A stretch of DNA of 64,000 nucleotides, from contig NZ_QRCU01000077.1 of NCBI RefSeq assembly GCF_003369445.1, positions 62,001-126,000 of the forward strand, given 5' to 3'. This document shows, in pieces, positions 1 to 9,003 of the stretch. The stretch comes from Arthrobacter silvisoli. Its GTDB lineage: Bacteria; Actinomycetota; Actinomycetes; Actinomycetales; Micrococcaceae. The first letter of the stretch is position 1. The number at the start of each line of letters is the position of its first letter. The notes below the pieces were generated by a model that saw only the letters and a program-made list of their open reading frames with translations, searched no databases and was not told the origin of the DNA. The position numbers and the translations under genes were made by a program.

Positions 1-1649
1 CCTCCTACGCCAAGCACATGGAAGACTTCACCGTCCTCCCCGTCTACGGCGGTTCCGCCTACGGCCCGCAGCTTGCCGGTTTGCGCCGCGGTGCCCAGGT
101 CGTCGTCGGTACGCCCGGCCGTGTGATCGACCACATCGCCAAGGGTTCCCTGGACCTCTCCGAACTCCAGTACCTGGTGCTGGACGAAGCCGACGAGATG
201 CTGCGCATGGGCTTCGCGGACGACGTCGAGCAGATCTTCCAGGAGACCCCGGAATCCCGCCAGGTTGCCCTGTTCTCGGCCACCATGCCGAGCCAGATCC
301 GCCGTATGTCCAAGCAGTACCTGAACAACCCGGCCGAGATCTCCGTGAAGTCCAAGACCTCCACGGGCACCAACATCCGCCAGCGCTACGTGCAGGTCAT
401 GGGCCCGCACAAGCTCGATGCCATGACCCGCATCCTCGAGGTGGAAGAGTTCGACGGCGTCATCGCCTTCGTACGCACCAAGATGGCCACCGAGGACCTC
501 GCGGACAAGCTGAAGGCCCGCGGCTTCCAGGCCGCCGCCATCAACGGCGACATCCCGCAGCAGCAGCGTGAACGCACTGTTGACGCGCTGAAGGAAGGCC
601 GCATCGACATCCTGGTGGCCACCGACGTCGCCGCCCGCGGCCTCGACGTGGAGCGCATCAGCCACGTGGTCAACTACGACATCCCGCACGACACCGAGTC
701 CTACGTGCACCGTATCGGCCGCACCGGCCGTGCAGGCCGTACCGGTGACGCGATCCTGTTCATGACCCCGCGTGAGAAGTACCTGCTGCGCGCCATCGAG
801 AAGGCCACCCGCCAGAGCGTGGAGCAGATGCACCTGCCCACCGCGGAGACCGTCAACTCGCTGCGCCTGGGCAAGTTCGCCGAACGCATCACCGAAACCC
901 TCGAGTCCGAGGACGTGGCACTGTTCCGCGACCTCATCGCCTCCTACGAGGAAGAGCACAACGTTCCGGCCGCGGAGATCGCCGCAGCACTGGCCGTCAT
1001 GGCCCAGGGCGGGCAGCCGCTCCTGGTCAAGGAACTGCCGGCCGCACCGGAATTCCAGAAGCGCGAGCGCTCCAAGGACGGCTTCGGCTCCCGTGGCCCG
1101 ACCCGCCCGCTGACCGAAGGCAACGCCACGTACCGGATCGCCGTCGGACGCCGCCAGCGCGTCATGCCGGGTTCCATCGTGGGTGCCATCGCCAACGAGG
1201 GCGGCATCTCCTCCGCACAGATCGGCGGTATCGACATCCGCTCGGACCACTCCCTCGTGGAGCTCCCGGCGAACCTGAGCCCCGAGCAGCTGCGCGCCCT
1301 GTCCCGCACCCGGATCGGCGGCGAGCTGATCCACCTTGAGCTGGACAACGGCCGCCGGCCGTCCGGTGACCGCGGCGGTTACCAGGGCAACCGTGGCGGC
1401 GGCGACCGTGGAGGCAACTTTAAGGGCAACGGCGGCTTCAAGAAGGAGTTCCGCAAGAACGACGGCGAGCGTTCCTCCGCGGACCGCGGCGGCCGTTCCT
1501 ACAGCGAGCGTTCCGAGCGCAGCTACGGTGACCGCGACCGCGGCCAGGCCAGCGACTCCCGCTTCGGCGGCCACGGCAACGGCGCCCGCAAGCCCCGCCA
1601 CGGCGGCGAAGGCGGACACCGTGATTTCAACCGCAAGGGCAAGTGGTAA
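1..1649 (+). CDS. deaD: DEAD-box ATP-dependent RNA helicase (DeaD/CsdA type), 5' end outside the window
   Basis: The reading frame is open from base 3, so the N-terminus (Q motif, Walker A) lies upstream. Visible in order are motif Ib (TPGRVID), the DEAD box itself (VLDEADEML, about visible residue 60), SAT (FSATMPS), then helicase motifs V (ATDVAARGLDV) and VI (HRIGRTGRAGR, about residue 235). A DbpA-like RNA-binding fold follows (residues about 375-450), then a basic Gly/Arg/Asp-rich tail with several RGG and DRGG repeats. DeaD-type helicases unwind structured RNA during cold-shock translation and ribosome assembly. The RGG tail probably adds nonspecific RNA binding. The gene ends in a strong hairpin terminator. 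Family assignment is firm; the exact paralogue is not. Confidence 0.93.
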   Translation, partial: SYAKHMEDFTVLPVYGGSAYGPQLAGLRRGAQVVVGTPGRVIDHIAKGSLDLSELQYLVLDEADEMLRMGFADDVEQIFQETPESRQVALFSATMPSQIRRMSKQYLNNPAEISVKSKTSTGTNIRQRYVQVMGPHKLDAMTRILEVEEFDGVIAFVRTKMATEDLADKLKARGFQAAAINGDIPQQQRERTVDALKEGRIDILVATDVAARGLDVERISHVVNYDIPHDTESYVHRIGRTGRAGRTGDAILFMTPREKYLLRAIEKATRQSVEQMHLPTAETVNSLRLGKFAERITETLESEDVALFRDLIASYEEEHNVPAAEIAAALAVMAQGGQPLLVKELPAAPEFQKRERSKDGFGSRGPTRPLTEGNATYRIAVGRRQRVMPGSIVGAIANEGGISSAQIGGIDIRSDHSLVELPANLSPEQLRALSRTRIGGELIHLELDNGRRPSGDRGGYQGNRGGGDRGGNFKGNGGFKKEFRKNDGERSSADRGGRSYSERSERSYGDRDRGQASDSRFGGHGNGARKPRHGGEGGHRDFNRKGKW

Positions 1650-1669
1650 AGACCACTGCTACCCGCACC

Positions 1670-1705
1670 CCGAAGGGCCGGCTTTTGCCGGCCCTTCGGC
1701 CGTTT
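1670..1705 (+). terminator. Rho-independent-like terminator of the helicase gene
   Basis: A 13 bp perfect stem (1670-1682 with 1687-1699) encloses a TTTT loop 20 bases after the helicase stop codon. The trailing T-run is short. Confidence 0.75.
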
Positions 1706-1863
1706 AACGGCAGGGACAGAGGCGCCGGACTTTGCGTGTCGAACCGCCCCGCGAAGGCTGCCCGACGGCGGCGCTTCCGCACCGTTTCCGGGGCCTGCGG
1801 AACACCGTCCGGAGCGCTTCGCAAATTGTGTCGGGGCCGGTATTTGCCCCCTTCAGCGCCGAT

Positions 1864-1893
1864 TTGGTGTCAGGGGCGAACCTCCGGTAGAGT
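1864..1893 (+). promoter_or_regulatory. Probable sigma-70-type promoter for the tRNA-Thr gene
   Basis: TTGGTG (1864-1869), an 18 bp spacer and TAGAGT (1888-1893) would start transcription near 1900, five bases before the tRNA. The rest of 1706-1863 shows no gene. Confidence 0.5.
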
Positions 1894-1904
1894 ACTTACT
1901 CGTT

Positions 1905-1976
1905 GCCCCCTTAGCTCAGTGGTAGAGCGCGTTCTTGGTAAGAACGAGGTCGCCGGATCGATTCCGGCAGGGGGCT
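1905..1976 (+). tRNA. tRNA-Thr (GGT)
   Basis: A cloverleaf can be drawn: 7 bp acceptor (GCCCCCT with AGGGGGC), D arm, anticodon stem CGTTC/GAACG around loop TTGGTAA (anticodon GGT), and T arm GCCGG/CCGGC. CCA is not encoded. The T loop begins with A rather than the usual T, as does the neighbouring tRNA-Met. Confidence 0.95.
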
Positions 1977-1977
1977 C

Positions 1978-2035
1978 TGAATGAGAGCCTGTGTCAAGGC
2001 GGTTTTGACCGGCTTGGCACAGGTTTTCTCATTCG
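1978..2035 (+). terminator. Hairpin between the two tRNA genes
   Basis: An imperfect long inverted repeat pairs GAATGAGA and CCTGTG..CAAG on the left with CTTG..CACAGG and TCTCATTC on the right, with a TTTT run inside the right arm. It can act as a terminator for tRNA-Thr or as a processing signal before tRNA-Met. Confidence 0.5.
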
Positions 2036-2036
2036 T

Positions 2037-2110
2037 GGCGGTGTAGCTCAGTTGGTTAGAGCGCACGACTCATAATCGTGAGGTCGGGAGATCGAGCCTC
2101 CCCACCGCTA
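2037..2110 (+). tRNA. tRNA-Met (CAT), elongator type
   Basis: The acceptor is GGCGGTG with CACCGCT, ending in a G-U pair. The anticodon stem CACGA/TCGTG encloses CTCATAA (anticodon CAT). The T arm is GGGAG/CTCCC. The closed first acceptor pair argues against initiator tRNA. A tRNA-Ile2 with a modified CAT anticodon cannot be fully excluded. Confidence 0.92.
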
Positions 2111-2116
2111 CAGGGC

Positions 2117-2155
2117 AAGACCCCGCAGATTACGGTCTGCGGGGTCTTTTGTTTT
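2117..2155 (+). terminator. Strong intrinsic terminator after tRNA-Met
   Basis: A perfect stem of about 12 bp (AGACCCCGCAGA with TCTGCGGGGTCT) around a 6-base loop is followed by TTTTGTTTT. Confidence 0.9.
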
Positions 2156-2175
2156 GCACCTGCTTGAATGGGTAA

Positions 2176-2835
2176 ATGCCACGGATCACGATCATCGGCG
2201 GCCACGGCAAAGTGGCCCTTCACCTTGCCCGCATCCTCAGCGACGAAGGCCATGCCGTCACGTCCCTCATCCGAAACCCCGGCCACGCCGCCGACGTCAC
2301 CGCGAGCGGAGCCTCTCCGGTGATCCTCGACGTCGAGCATTCCACGACGGCGGAGATCGCCGCCGCGCTTGCTGGCAGCGACGCCGTGGTCTGGTCGGCC
2401 GGGGCCGGCGGCGGCAATCCGGCACGCACCTACGCCGTGGACCGCGACGCCGCCATCCGCTCGATGGACGCTGCGGCGCGGGCCGGGGTGAAACGCTACG
2501 TGATGGTGTCCTACTTCGGCGCAGGGCCGGGCCACGGCATTCCGGAGAACCACAGCTTCTTCCCCTACGCCGAGGCCAAGGCGGCGGCCGACGAGTACCT
2601 GCGCGGCAGCAAGCTCGACTGGACCATCCTGGGCCCGGGCACCCTGAACAACGAGCCCGCCACGGGCCTGATCGACGTCAACCCGGCGGATCCCTCCACC
2701 GGCACCGGAACGTCACGGTCCAACACCGCCCTGGTGGCTGCTGCCGTGCTGGAACTGCCGGAGACCATCGGACGGACCATCGAGTTCCGTGACGGAGCCA
2801 GGGACGTCGTGGAGGCCCTGACGGGGGACAACTGA
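2176..2835 (+). CDS. NAD(P)-binding SDR/NmrA-like oxidoreductase
   Basis: This 219-residue protein is a single atypical short-chain Rossmann domain. It opens with the dinucleotide-binding motif GGHGKVA (residues 7-13). A second strand ends in RNP (residues 35-37), and VWSAGAGGG follows the fourth strand. A MVSYFGA segment and a Y-x3-K (YAEAK) pair give a plausible catalytic Tyr/Lys. Such YhfK/NmrA-like proteins act as cytosolic NAD(P)H oxidoreductases or redox sensors; the substrate cannot be read from sequence. The gene ends 3 bases before the antiporter gene, so the two are probably co-transcribed. No strong ribosome-binding site is visible before the ATG. Confidence 0.8.
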   Translation: MPRITIIGGHGKVALHLARILSDEGHAVTSLIRNPGHAADVTASGASPVILDVEHSTTAEIAAALAGSDAVVWSAGAGGGNPARTYAVDRDAAIRSMDAAARAGVKRYVMVSYFGAGPGHGIPENHSFFPYAEAKAAADEYLRGSKLDWTILGPGTLNNEPATGLIDVNPADPSTGTGTSRSNTALVAAAVLELPETIGRTIEFRDGARDVVEALTGDN

Positions 2836-2838
2836 CGC

Positions 2839-4407
2839 ATGGACCAGCTCGCACTCATCATCGGACTGCTGCTCGCCACAGTGGCGGCCGTGGGCCTGGG
2901 GGACAGGCTGCGCCTGCCGTACCCAGTCCTGATGCTGCTGATCGCGGTGGCCCTGACCTTCATCCCGGGCTTCCCCGAGCTTGAGATCGATCCCGAACTG
3001 ATCCTGCCGATCTTCCTGCCGCCCCTGCTGTTCGCGACAGCCCAGAAGAGCTCCTGGGCGGTCTTCAGGGTTCGCTGGCGGACGCTGCTGCTCATGGCAG
3101 TGGCCCTGGTAGTGGTCTCGACGGCGGTCGTCGCCGGGGCTGCCTGGCTCATGATCCCGGGCATCGGCATCCCCGCCGCGATCGCCCTGGGCGCCATGGT
3201 GGCGCCGCCGGACCCGGTGGCGGTGGAGTCCGTGGCGGGACGGGTGCACATGCCCCGCCGGCTCATCACCGTGCTGCAGAGCGAAGGCCTCTTCAACGAT
3301 GCCGCTGCCATCGTGATCTTCCAGGCCGCGGTGGCTGCCACCGTCGCCGGGACGCGCCTTGGCCCCAATATCGTGTTCGAGTTCGTCCTCGGCGCTGCCC
3401 TGGCAGTTCTTGTGGGCATTGCCATGGGCTGCTTCGGCAAGCTCATCAACAAACTCGTCACTTCGATGGTGGCCCGCAGCGCCATCACCTTGGTGATTCC
3501 CTTTGCCGCCTACATCCTCGCCGAAGAGGTGCACGCCTCCGGTGTGATCGCCGTCGTCGTCACCGCCCTGGAAACCCAGCGCCACGCCCGCCCGCAGGAT
3601 GCCGCCGAACGGGTCACCCGCACGGCCTTCTGGGACGTGGTGGAGCTGCTGGCCACCGGCCTCGCCTTCGGCCTGGTGGGCCTGGAGATCCGGCATGTGA
3701 TCCGGGACGAAGGGACGGCGGTGTTTGGCATGGTCGGCATGGCCGCCATGGTCTGCGTCCTGGTGTTCGCGGTGCGCTTCGGCTGGCTCGGCCTGCTGGC
3801 GCTCTCCGCACGCCGCAAAGGCGCGCTCCAGCCCACCTCATTCAAGGAGGTGTTGATTCTCACCTGGTGCGGCATGCGTGGCCTGGCCACCCTGGCCCTC
3901 GCCCTGGCGCTCCCGCTGACGATCTCAGACGGCGCCGACTTCCCGGCCCGCCACGAAATCCTCGTGATCGCCTGCGCGGTGCTGCTGGCCACCCTGGTGC
4001 TGCCGGGCCTGACCCTTCCGTGGCTCATGCGCGTGCTCAAGGCGGCCGAGGACGGATCGCACGAGGAGCATGCCGCCAAGCTGCTGGCCAGCCGCGCACA
4101 GAAGGCCGCCATCGCCGCGCTCAAGGACCACGAACTCATGAAGGAGCTCCCGGCGGACAAGGTGGCGCTCGTGAAGCAGAAGATGGCCCGGCTGCACGCC
4201 GAACTGCTGGACGGCACCCTCAAGAACGAGAGCCTGGCGGAGAAGCGCCGGCGCGGACGGGAGCTGGCCATCACCGTCCAGACGATCGCGCTCGACGCCG
4301 CCCGGCAGGAAGTGGTCACCGCGCGCGGCGAGCCGGGCACCGACCCCGAGGTCGCCGACCGTGTGCTGCGGCAGCTGGACCTGCGCACCATGGCGATGCC
4401 GGAGTAG
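2839..4407 (+). CDS. CPA1-family Na+/H+ antiporter
   Basis: This 522-residue integral membrane protein has about 12 hydrophobic segments in residues 1-400, followed by a hydrophilic, helical C-terminal cytosolic tail rich in Ala, Lys and Glu (about 400-522). PPDPVAVES near residue 117 matches the Asp-containing ion-binding signature of NhaP/YjcE-type exchangers, and SEGLFNDAAAIVIF follows as in that family. It should exchange cytosolic Na+ (or K+) for protons in pH and salt homeostasis. It sits 3 bases after an NAD(P)-binding protein and converges with the ROK gene. Family is clear; ion specificity is inferred. Confidence 0.9.
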   Translation: MDQLALIIGLLLATVAAVGLGDRLRLPYPVLMLLIAVALTFIPGFPELEIDPELILPIFLPPLLFATAQKSSWAVFRVRWRTLLLMAVALVVVSTAVVAGAAWLMIPGIGIPAAIALGAMVAPPDPVAVESVAGRVHMPRRLITVLQSEGLFNDAAAIVIFQAAVAATVAGTRLGPNIVFEFVLGAALAVLVGIAMGCFGKLINKLVTSMVARSAITLVIPFAAYILAEEVHASGVIAVVVTALETQRHARPQDAAERVTRTAFWDVVELLATGLAFGLVGLEIRHVIRDEGTAVFGMVGMAAMVCVLVFAVRFGWLGLLALSARRKGALQPTSFKEVLILTWCGMRGLATLALALALPLTISDGADFPARHEILVIACAVLLATLVLPGLTLPWLMRVLKAAEDGSHEEHAAKLLASRAQKAAIAALKDHELMKELPADKVALVKQKMARLHAELLDGTLKNESLAEKRRRGRELAITVQTIALDAARQEVVTARGEPGTDPEVADRVLRQLDLRTMAMPE

Positions 4408-4424
4408 GAACTGCAACCGGCCCG

Positions 4425-5645
4425 TCAGGAGGCGTCGCTGTGCGTCGGCAGCGACGCCGGATAGACGTCCAGGGCGTTTTCCTCGACATAGTCCAGGGCG
4501 TGCCGGACGGCGCCGATGGACACGATCCCGTCGCCCAGGGAAGAGGTTTCAAGCCGGGGCGGCGTGTGGGTGAAGTCCGGCAGCTCCTTGTTGATGGCCG
4601 GGATGAGCGCGCGGGCGGATTCCGCCACGGCCCCCGCGAGCACCACGAGTTCGGGATTCACCAGGGTGCTCAGGGAGCCGATCACCCGGGCCATCCGGTG
4701 CGCAAGGCGTTCGAGAACCTCCTTGGCGGGCTTGTCGCCGTCCGCCGCCGCCGCGAAGACCATCTCTGCCGTGAGCGCAGACGGAACGCCGCCACAGAGC
4801 TTGTGCAGCCGGGACCGTGGATGGGCCGCAAGGGCCTCCTGCCCCCACTGCGCAGCGTAATGCGCAATGCCGCGGGTGTCGCCGACGCCGGAAACGTTGT
4901 CCAAGTACCCGAGCTCGCCGAAGCCGCCCAGCTGGCCGTGGAGCAGGCGGCCGGATTCGAGGACCCCGGAACCAAGGCGGTCGCCCGCAAGCATGACGAC
5001 GAGGTTGTCAACGCCGCGGGCTGTGCCCTGCCAGCGCTCGGCGAGGGTGGCGAGGTTGGCATCGTTCTCCAGAAGTACGTGCCAGCCGTGCCGCTCGGAG
5101 ACCGTCCGGCGGACATCGAAGGATCGCCAGAATTCCTGTGCGGTGAGGACTTCGCCGTCGCGGCTGACCGGCGCGGCGACTCCCACGGAGACTGCGAGGA
5201 CCGAGTCCGCTGAAATGCCGGCCTGTTCCAAGGCCTCCGCCGCGATCCGGTCCAGGGCATCGGCCCGCTCGGCGGCGGGCACGATATACGCCCGGAACGG
5301 CAGGGTGACCTGGGACAAGGCAGTACCGACCATATCGGCCACGATGGCGGTGACTTTGTTGGCGCCGATGTCGATGCCGAGCACGCTGGCCGCGCGGTCG
5401 TCGAACATGAACCGCCGCGCCGGCCTGCCCTTGACGTAATCTCCGGCCCCCCGCTGGTTTTCCAGCTCCTGCAGCCAGCCGAGCCGGACGAGCTCATCGC
5501 AGATGGAGATGACCGTGGCGCGGGATAGCCCGGTGGCGGCCATGAGGTCGGTGCCGGTCACGATACCTGCCCCGCGCATTGCCTTGAGCATCGCGCTCGC
5601 ATTCACCCTGCGCACCAGCTGTGTCGACGGTGCAGTTTCAACCAT
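4425..5645 (-). CDS. ROK-family transcriptional repressor, probable regulator of the alpha-glucoside operon
   Basis: This is a 406-residue protein with an N-terminal winged helix (residues about 15-65, GTDLMAATGLSRATVISICDE) and a C-terminal ROK sugar-kinase-like fold starting at GIDIGANK. The ATG at 5645 has GGGGAGG eight bases upstream; a TTG two codons earlier is too close to that site. The ROK zinc motif CxCGxxGC is absent from the expected place after FGELGYLDN, so the protein probably senses sugar without kinase activity and without the structural zinc of Mlc/NagC. It is divergent from the sugar ABC operon, and TAAATTTAG-type palindromes lie between them, suggesting autoregulation and repression of the operon. 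Confidence 0.88.
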   Translation of the reverse strand: MVETAPSTQLVRRVNASAMLKAMRGAGIVTGTDLMAATGLSRATVISICDELVRLGWLQELENQRGAGDYVKGRPARRFMFDDRAASVLGIDIGANKVTAIVADMVGTALSQVTLPFRAYIVPAAERADALDRIAAEALEQAGISADSVLAVSVGVAAPVSRDGEVLTAQEFWRSFDVRRTVSERHGWHVLLENDANLATLAERWQGTARGVDNLVVMLAGDRLGSGVLESGRLLHGQLGGFGELGYLDNVSGVGDTRGIAHYAAQWGQEALAAHPRSRLHKLCGGVPSALTAEMVFAAAADGDKPAKEVLERLAHRMARVIGSLSTLVNPELVVLAGAVAESARALIPAINKELPDFTHTPPRLETSSLGDGIVSIGAVRHALDYVEENALDVYPASLPTHSDAS

Positions 5646-5700
5646 CGCCAAACCTCCCCAATCCTCCAGGACCGTCCTCCGAAACGACAGGCCGCCCTCT

Positions 5701-5815
5701 CTAAATTTAGTTCATAAATTTAGTTTTGGACATATTTGCCATAGGTCCTTGACTGTGTGGCGCAGCTCACCGCAGACTATCGATGGGTTATAAATTTAAC
5801 TCCTATCTAAACTTC
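5701..5815. promoter_or_regulatory. Divergent promoter/operator region with TAAATTTAGTT repeats
   Basis: Two identical 11 bp copies of TAAATTTAGTT (5702-5712, 5715-5725) lie 13 bp apart, and CTAAATTTAG (5701-5710) is a perfect palindrome. A third related site, TAAATTTAACT (5791-5801), lies near the likely start of the + strand transcript, followed by ATCTAAAC. A tentative + promoter is TTGACT (5749-5754), 18 bp, CAGACT. These AT-rich islands stand out in GC-rich DNA. They are the best candidates for ROK binding sites and resemble the palindrome before the alpha-glucosidase gene. Confidence 0.65.
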
Positions 5816-5862
5816 GGCGGGGACCATCGCCGGTCCCCGCTTTGCTGAAAGGAACGACGTCG

Positions 5863-7179
5863 ATGTCTGACTCCCTCTTCTCCCGTCCGGTTGACCGCCG
5901 GGCAGTTTTGCGCACCGGCATCTTCGGTGCCCTGGGCTTGGCTGCCGCGCCGGCCCTCGCGGCGTGCGGCGGTGGATCCGGTTCCGGCGGACCCTCCGGC
6001 GGCGGCAGCGTGACATGGGGAGCCTGGGCAAACCCGGGCGAGGGGGAGCGCTACAAGAAGTTCGCCGAGGAACTGTCCAAGAAGATCAGCGCGAAGGTCA
6101 ATTTCCAGGCGGTCGTCGGCGACTACGAAGCGAAGCTGCTTTCCCAGCTTTCCGGCGGGGCCGCTCCCGACGCGTTCTACGTCGGTGACGGCATGATGGC
6201 CAAGTTCATCCAGGCGAAGCAGATCGCGGATCTGAGCGACTACATCGGCAGCGACAAGTCTCCGGTGACGCTCAAGGAGTTCCCTGAGGGCCTCTACCAG
6301 TGGTGCAAGGCAGCCGACGGCACAGGCCTCTACGGCCTCCCGGTGGACTGCAACCCCTCAGTCCTGTGGTTCAACAAGGACGTGCTTTCCTCGGCAGGCC
6401 TTTCCCAGGATCCGTCCCAGCTCTTCGACGCAGGGTCGTGGGACTTCGACGCGCTCACCGCTGTGCTGGAGAAAGTCAGGGCTTCGGGGAAGAAGGGCCT
6501 GATCCTGGCCAACTGGTGGTTCAACTGGGTGTGGTCCATCACCGCGTTCGGCGGCAAGCTCCAGGACGAAGCGGGCAAAATTGTGTTCGCCGACGACCCG
6601 AAGGCACAAGAGGGCCTGGGTTGGCTGCTGGAGCAGTTCAAGTCCGGCAACATCACCTATGCGGGTTCGCTGCCGAAGGGCCAGAGCGGGGATGCCCTGT
6701 TCCTCGCCGGGCAGCTCGCGTTCAACAATGTTGGCCGCTGGGCGCTGCCGACCCTGAAGTCCGTGAAGTTCGGCTATGACATCGCCCCGCTGCCCTCGCC
6801 CACGGGCAAGGACATCATGCCAGTGCCCGTGGCGACGGCTGCGATCGCCCTGAACGCCAAAGCCAAGAACCGCGAGAAGGCGCTGGAACTGATCGGCAAC
6901 TACGTTTCCAAGGACGGGCAGAAGTTCCGGCTGTCCGGCGGCGGCAACGCCGTCCCGTCGATCACGGGCCTTGACGAGATCGCCACCGAAGGCGGTGTCC
7001 CTGCGCACGCCAAGTGGTTCAATGACGCCGTCGCCAAGGGGTACGCCATCCCGAACGCCTTCGTTTCGAACCCTAAGACGGCCACCGACCTCCCGGTCCT
7101 CGTGGACAAGCTTTTCAAGGACCCCTCGACGACGGCGGCGTCGTTCAGCCAGGCCGTCACCAAATTGGTGAACGGCTAG
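5863..7179 (+). CDS. Sugar ABC transporter, substrate-binding lipoprotein
   Basis: This 438-residue protein belongs to the extracellular solute-binding protein family 1 (MalE/AglE-like). The N-terminus carries a twin-arginine-like RR, a hydrophobic stretch and the lipobox ALAAC followed by a Gly/Ser linker, so it is exported and lipid-anchored outside the membrane. The ATG at 5863 follows GAAAGGA; an in-frame TTG at 5842 lacks a site. It should capture an oligosaccharide, probably an alpha-glucoside given the alpha-glucosidase at the end of the cluster, and pass it to the two permeases that follow 5 bases downstream. No ATPase is encoded here, so a shared MsiK-type ATPase elsewhere is likely. 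Confidence 0.93.
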   Translation: MSDSLFSRPVDRRAVLRTGIFGALGLAAAPALAACGGGSGSGGPSGGGSVTWGAWANPGEGERYKKFAEELSKKISAKVNFQAVVGDYEAKLLSQLSGGAAPDAFYVGDGMMAKFIQAKQIADLSDYIGSDKSPVTLKEFPEGLYQWCKAADGTGLYGLPVDCNPSVLWFNKDVLSSAGLSQDPSQLFDAGSWDFDALTAVLEKVRASGKKGLILANWWFNWVWSITAFGGKLQDEAGKIVFADDPKAQEGLGWLLEQFKSGNITYAGSLPKGQSGDALFLAGQLAFNNVGRWALPTLKSVKFGYDIAPLPSPTGKDIMPVPVATAAIALNAKAKNREKALELIGNYVSKDGQKFRLSGGGNAVPSITGLDEIATEGGVPAHAKWFNDAVAKGYAIPNAFVSNPKTATDLPVLVDKLFKDPSTTAASFSQAVTKLVNG

Positions 7180-7183
7180 CACC

Positions 7184-8128
7184 ATGGCAATCGACACACA
7201 GGTCAGGCCCAGTGCCCGCACGGCGCCAAGCCGGCCGTGGCGCAAGGTATCCCGGCGCCGCCGCAAGGACACCATCGCCGCCGTCATCTTCCTTTCGCCC
7301 CAGCTTTTCGGGCTGATCGTTTTCATGCTGGGCCCGCTGGGCTTCGCCCTGTACCTCGCGTTCAGCCACTGGGACGGCTTCGGAACCGCGACCTTCGCTG
7401 GCCTCTCCAACTTCACCGAGCTTTTCGACAATCCGCGCATCCAGCGCTCGGCCATCAACACCGTGTGGTTCACTGTCCTGCAGGTACCGGGCGTCATGGT
7501 CACCGCGTTCCTTTTCGCCCTGTTCATGCAGAAGGCCGGGAAGATGACGTCGGTGTACCGGCTGGGCTTCGTTGCCCCGGTGGTGACCTCCTCGGTGGCG
7601 GTCGCCACCATCTGGCTCTACCTGTTCAACCCGGACATTAGCCCTGTGAACACCGCCCTCAAGGCCATCGGACTTCCGGCGCCCAACTGGCTTCAGGATC
7701 CTTCCTTCATCATCCCTTCCTTCGCGATTGTGGGGATCTGGCAAGGCCTGGGGTATCAGTTGGTCATGTTCATGGCCGGTCTGCAGAGCATCGGTGCCTC
7801 CTACCTGGAGGCTGCGGAGCTGGACGGATGCTCGGCATGGCAGAAACTCCGGCACGTGACCGTGCCGCTGCTCTCGCCCACCATCCTGTTCCTCTCCATC
7901 ACCTCGATCATCGGTTCCTTCCAGGTGTTCGACTACATCTACGTCTTCATGGACACCAACGCGCCCGACGAAGCCCGCACCATCGTCTACGAGATCGTCC
8001 AGATGGCATTCCGCGAATTCAACTTCGGAGCCGCGTCCGCCCTGGCCTTCCTCCTGTTCCTGGTGCTCCTCGGCGTCACCGGACTCCAGATGGCCGCCCA
8101 GAAGAGATGGGTTCACTACGCAGAATGA
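7184..8128 (+). CDS. Sugar ABC transporter permease, MalF/AglF type
   Basis: This 314-residue protein has a basic cytosolic N-terminus (residues 1-35), then six predicted membrane segments starting at AAVIFLSPQLFGLIVFML. The EAA loop that contacts the ATPase reads EAAELDGCSAWQKLRHVTVPLL (about residues 207-228). It forms the channel together with the next gene product. Its stop codon overlaps the next start (ATGA), indicating translational coupling. The start is 4 bases after the binding-protein stop. Confidence 0.94.
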   Translation: MAIDTQVRPSARTAPSRPWRKVSRRRRKDTIAAVIFLSPQLFGLIVFMLGPLGFALYLAFSHWDGFGTATFAGLSNFTELFDNPRIQRSAINTVWFTVLQVPGVMVTAFLFALFMQKAGKMTSVYRLGFVAPVVTSSVAVATIWLYLFNPDISPVNTALKAIGLPAPNWLQDPSFIIPSFAIVGIWQGLGYQLVMFMAGLQSIGASYLEAAELDGCSAWQKLRHVTVPLLSPTILFLSITSIIGSFQVFDYIYVFMDTNAPDEARTIVYEIVQMAFREFNFGAASALAFLLFLVLLGVTGLQMAAQKRWVHYAE

Positions 8129-9003
8129 GCGCCTTCACCGATACCGCCACCCGTTCCCCGGAAACTCAGCTGCGTCGCCGCCCGGTTCGTCCCGCGAAGC
8201 TCGCATTGCACTTCGCCTTGGTCGTGTGCGCCGTGCTGATGGCGCTGCCGTTCCTGTGGATGATGTTCTCGTCATTCAAACCGCTCGATGAGATTTTCCG
8301 TCAGCCTCCTGCTTTGTTGCCGGAGAACTGGACCACCGAGGGCTACCAAAAGGCCTTCGAGGGTGCGGACTTCGTCCGCGGATTCTGGAACAGCACCTAC
8401 ATCGCGGTCACCGTTACCGCCCTGTCCCTGCTGACCAGCGCCATGGCTGCCTACGCTTTTGCCAGGATCGACTTCCGGGGCAGCAGGACCTTGTTCATGG
8501 TGTTCCTGGCCACCATGATGGTCCCCGGCCAGCTGACCATCATTCCGCTCTACATCATCATGGGATGGCTTGGCTGGATCGATACGCCGCTTTCCCTGAT
8601 CATTCCGTCGTCCCTGTTCAGTGCCTTCGGCGTGTTCCTCATGCGCCAATACATCAAGGGCATTCCACGCGAGCTTGAAGAGGCAGCCGAACTGGACGGT
8701 GCCAGCAAGTTCCGGATCTTCACCACGATGATCCTGCCGCTGCTGCGTACTCCGCTCACGGCCCTCGGCATCTTCACGTTCCTTGGCCAGTGGAACAACT
8801 TCTTCGGCCCGTTGATCTTCCTTAACAGCGATGCAAACTTCACGCTGCCGCTGCTGGTGAACCAGTTCAAAGGACAGTACGGCGCCGACTGGACCGCCCT
8901 GATGTCCGCCACCACGCTCGTCGCGGCGCCGTTGCTGATCATCTTTGCCGTGGCCCAACGCCAGATCGTGGACGGAATCGCCCTGTCCGGCTCAAAGTCC
9001 TAG
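8125..9003 (+). CDS. Sugar ABC transporter permease, MalG/AglG type
   Basis: This is a 292-residue inner-membrane permease with six hydrophobic segments and the EAA loop EEAAELDGASKFRIFTTMIL in the second half. The ATG overlaps the preceding stop by four bases, so the shorter protein starting MSAFTDTA is preferred to a longer in-frame reading inside the previous gene. The C-terminus (SGSKS) and the stop codon lie within the first unit of an 18 bp tandem repeat that continues downstream. It pairs with the MalF-type permease to import the sugar delivered by the binding lipoprotein. Confidence 0.94.
   Translation: MSAFTDTATRSPETQLRRRPVRPAKLALHFALVVCAVLMALPFLWMMFSSFKPLDEIFRQPPALLPENWTTEGYQKAFEGADFVRGFWNSTYIAVTVTALSLLTSAMAAYAFARIDFRGSRTLFMVFLATMMVPGQLTIIPLYIIMGWLGWIDTPLSLIIPSSLFSAFGVFLMRQYIKGIPRELEEAAELDGASKFRIFTTMILPLLRTPLTALGIFTFLGQWNNFFGPLIFLNSDANFTLPLLVNQFKGQYGADWTALMSATTLVAAPLLIIFAVAQRQIVDGIALSGSKS

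Noticed and set aside
1905..2110. tRNA genes as an integration (att) site for a mobile element
   Set aside because: No integrase, no duplicated tRNA 3' end and no base-composition shift near the tRNAs.
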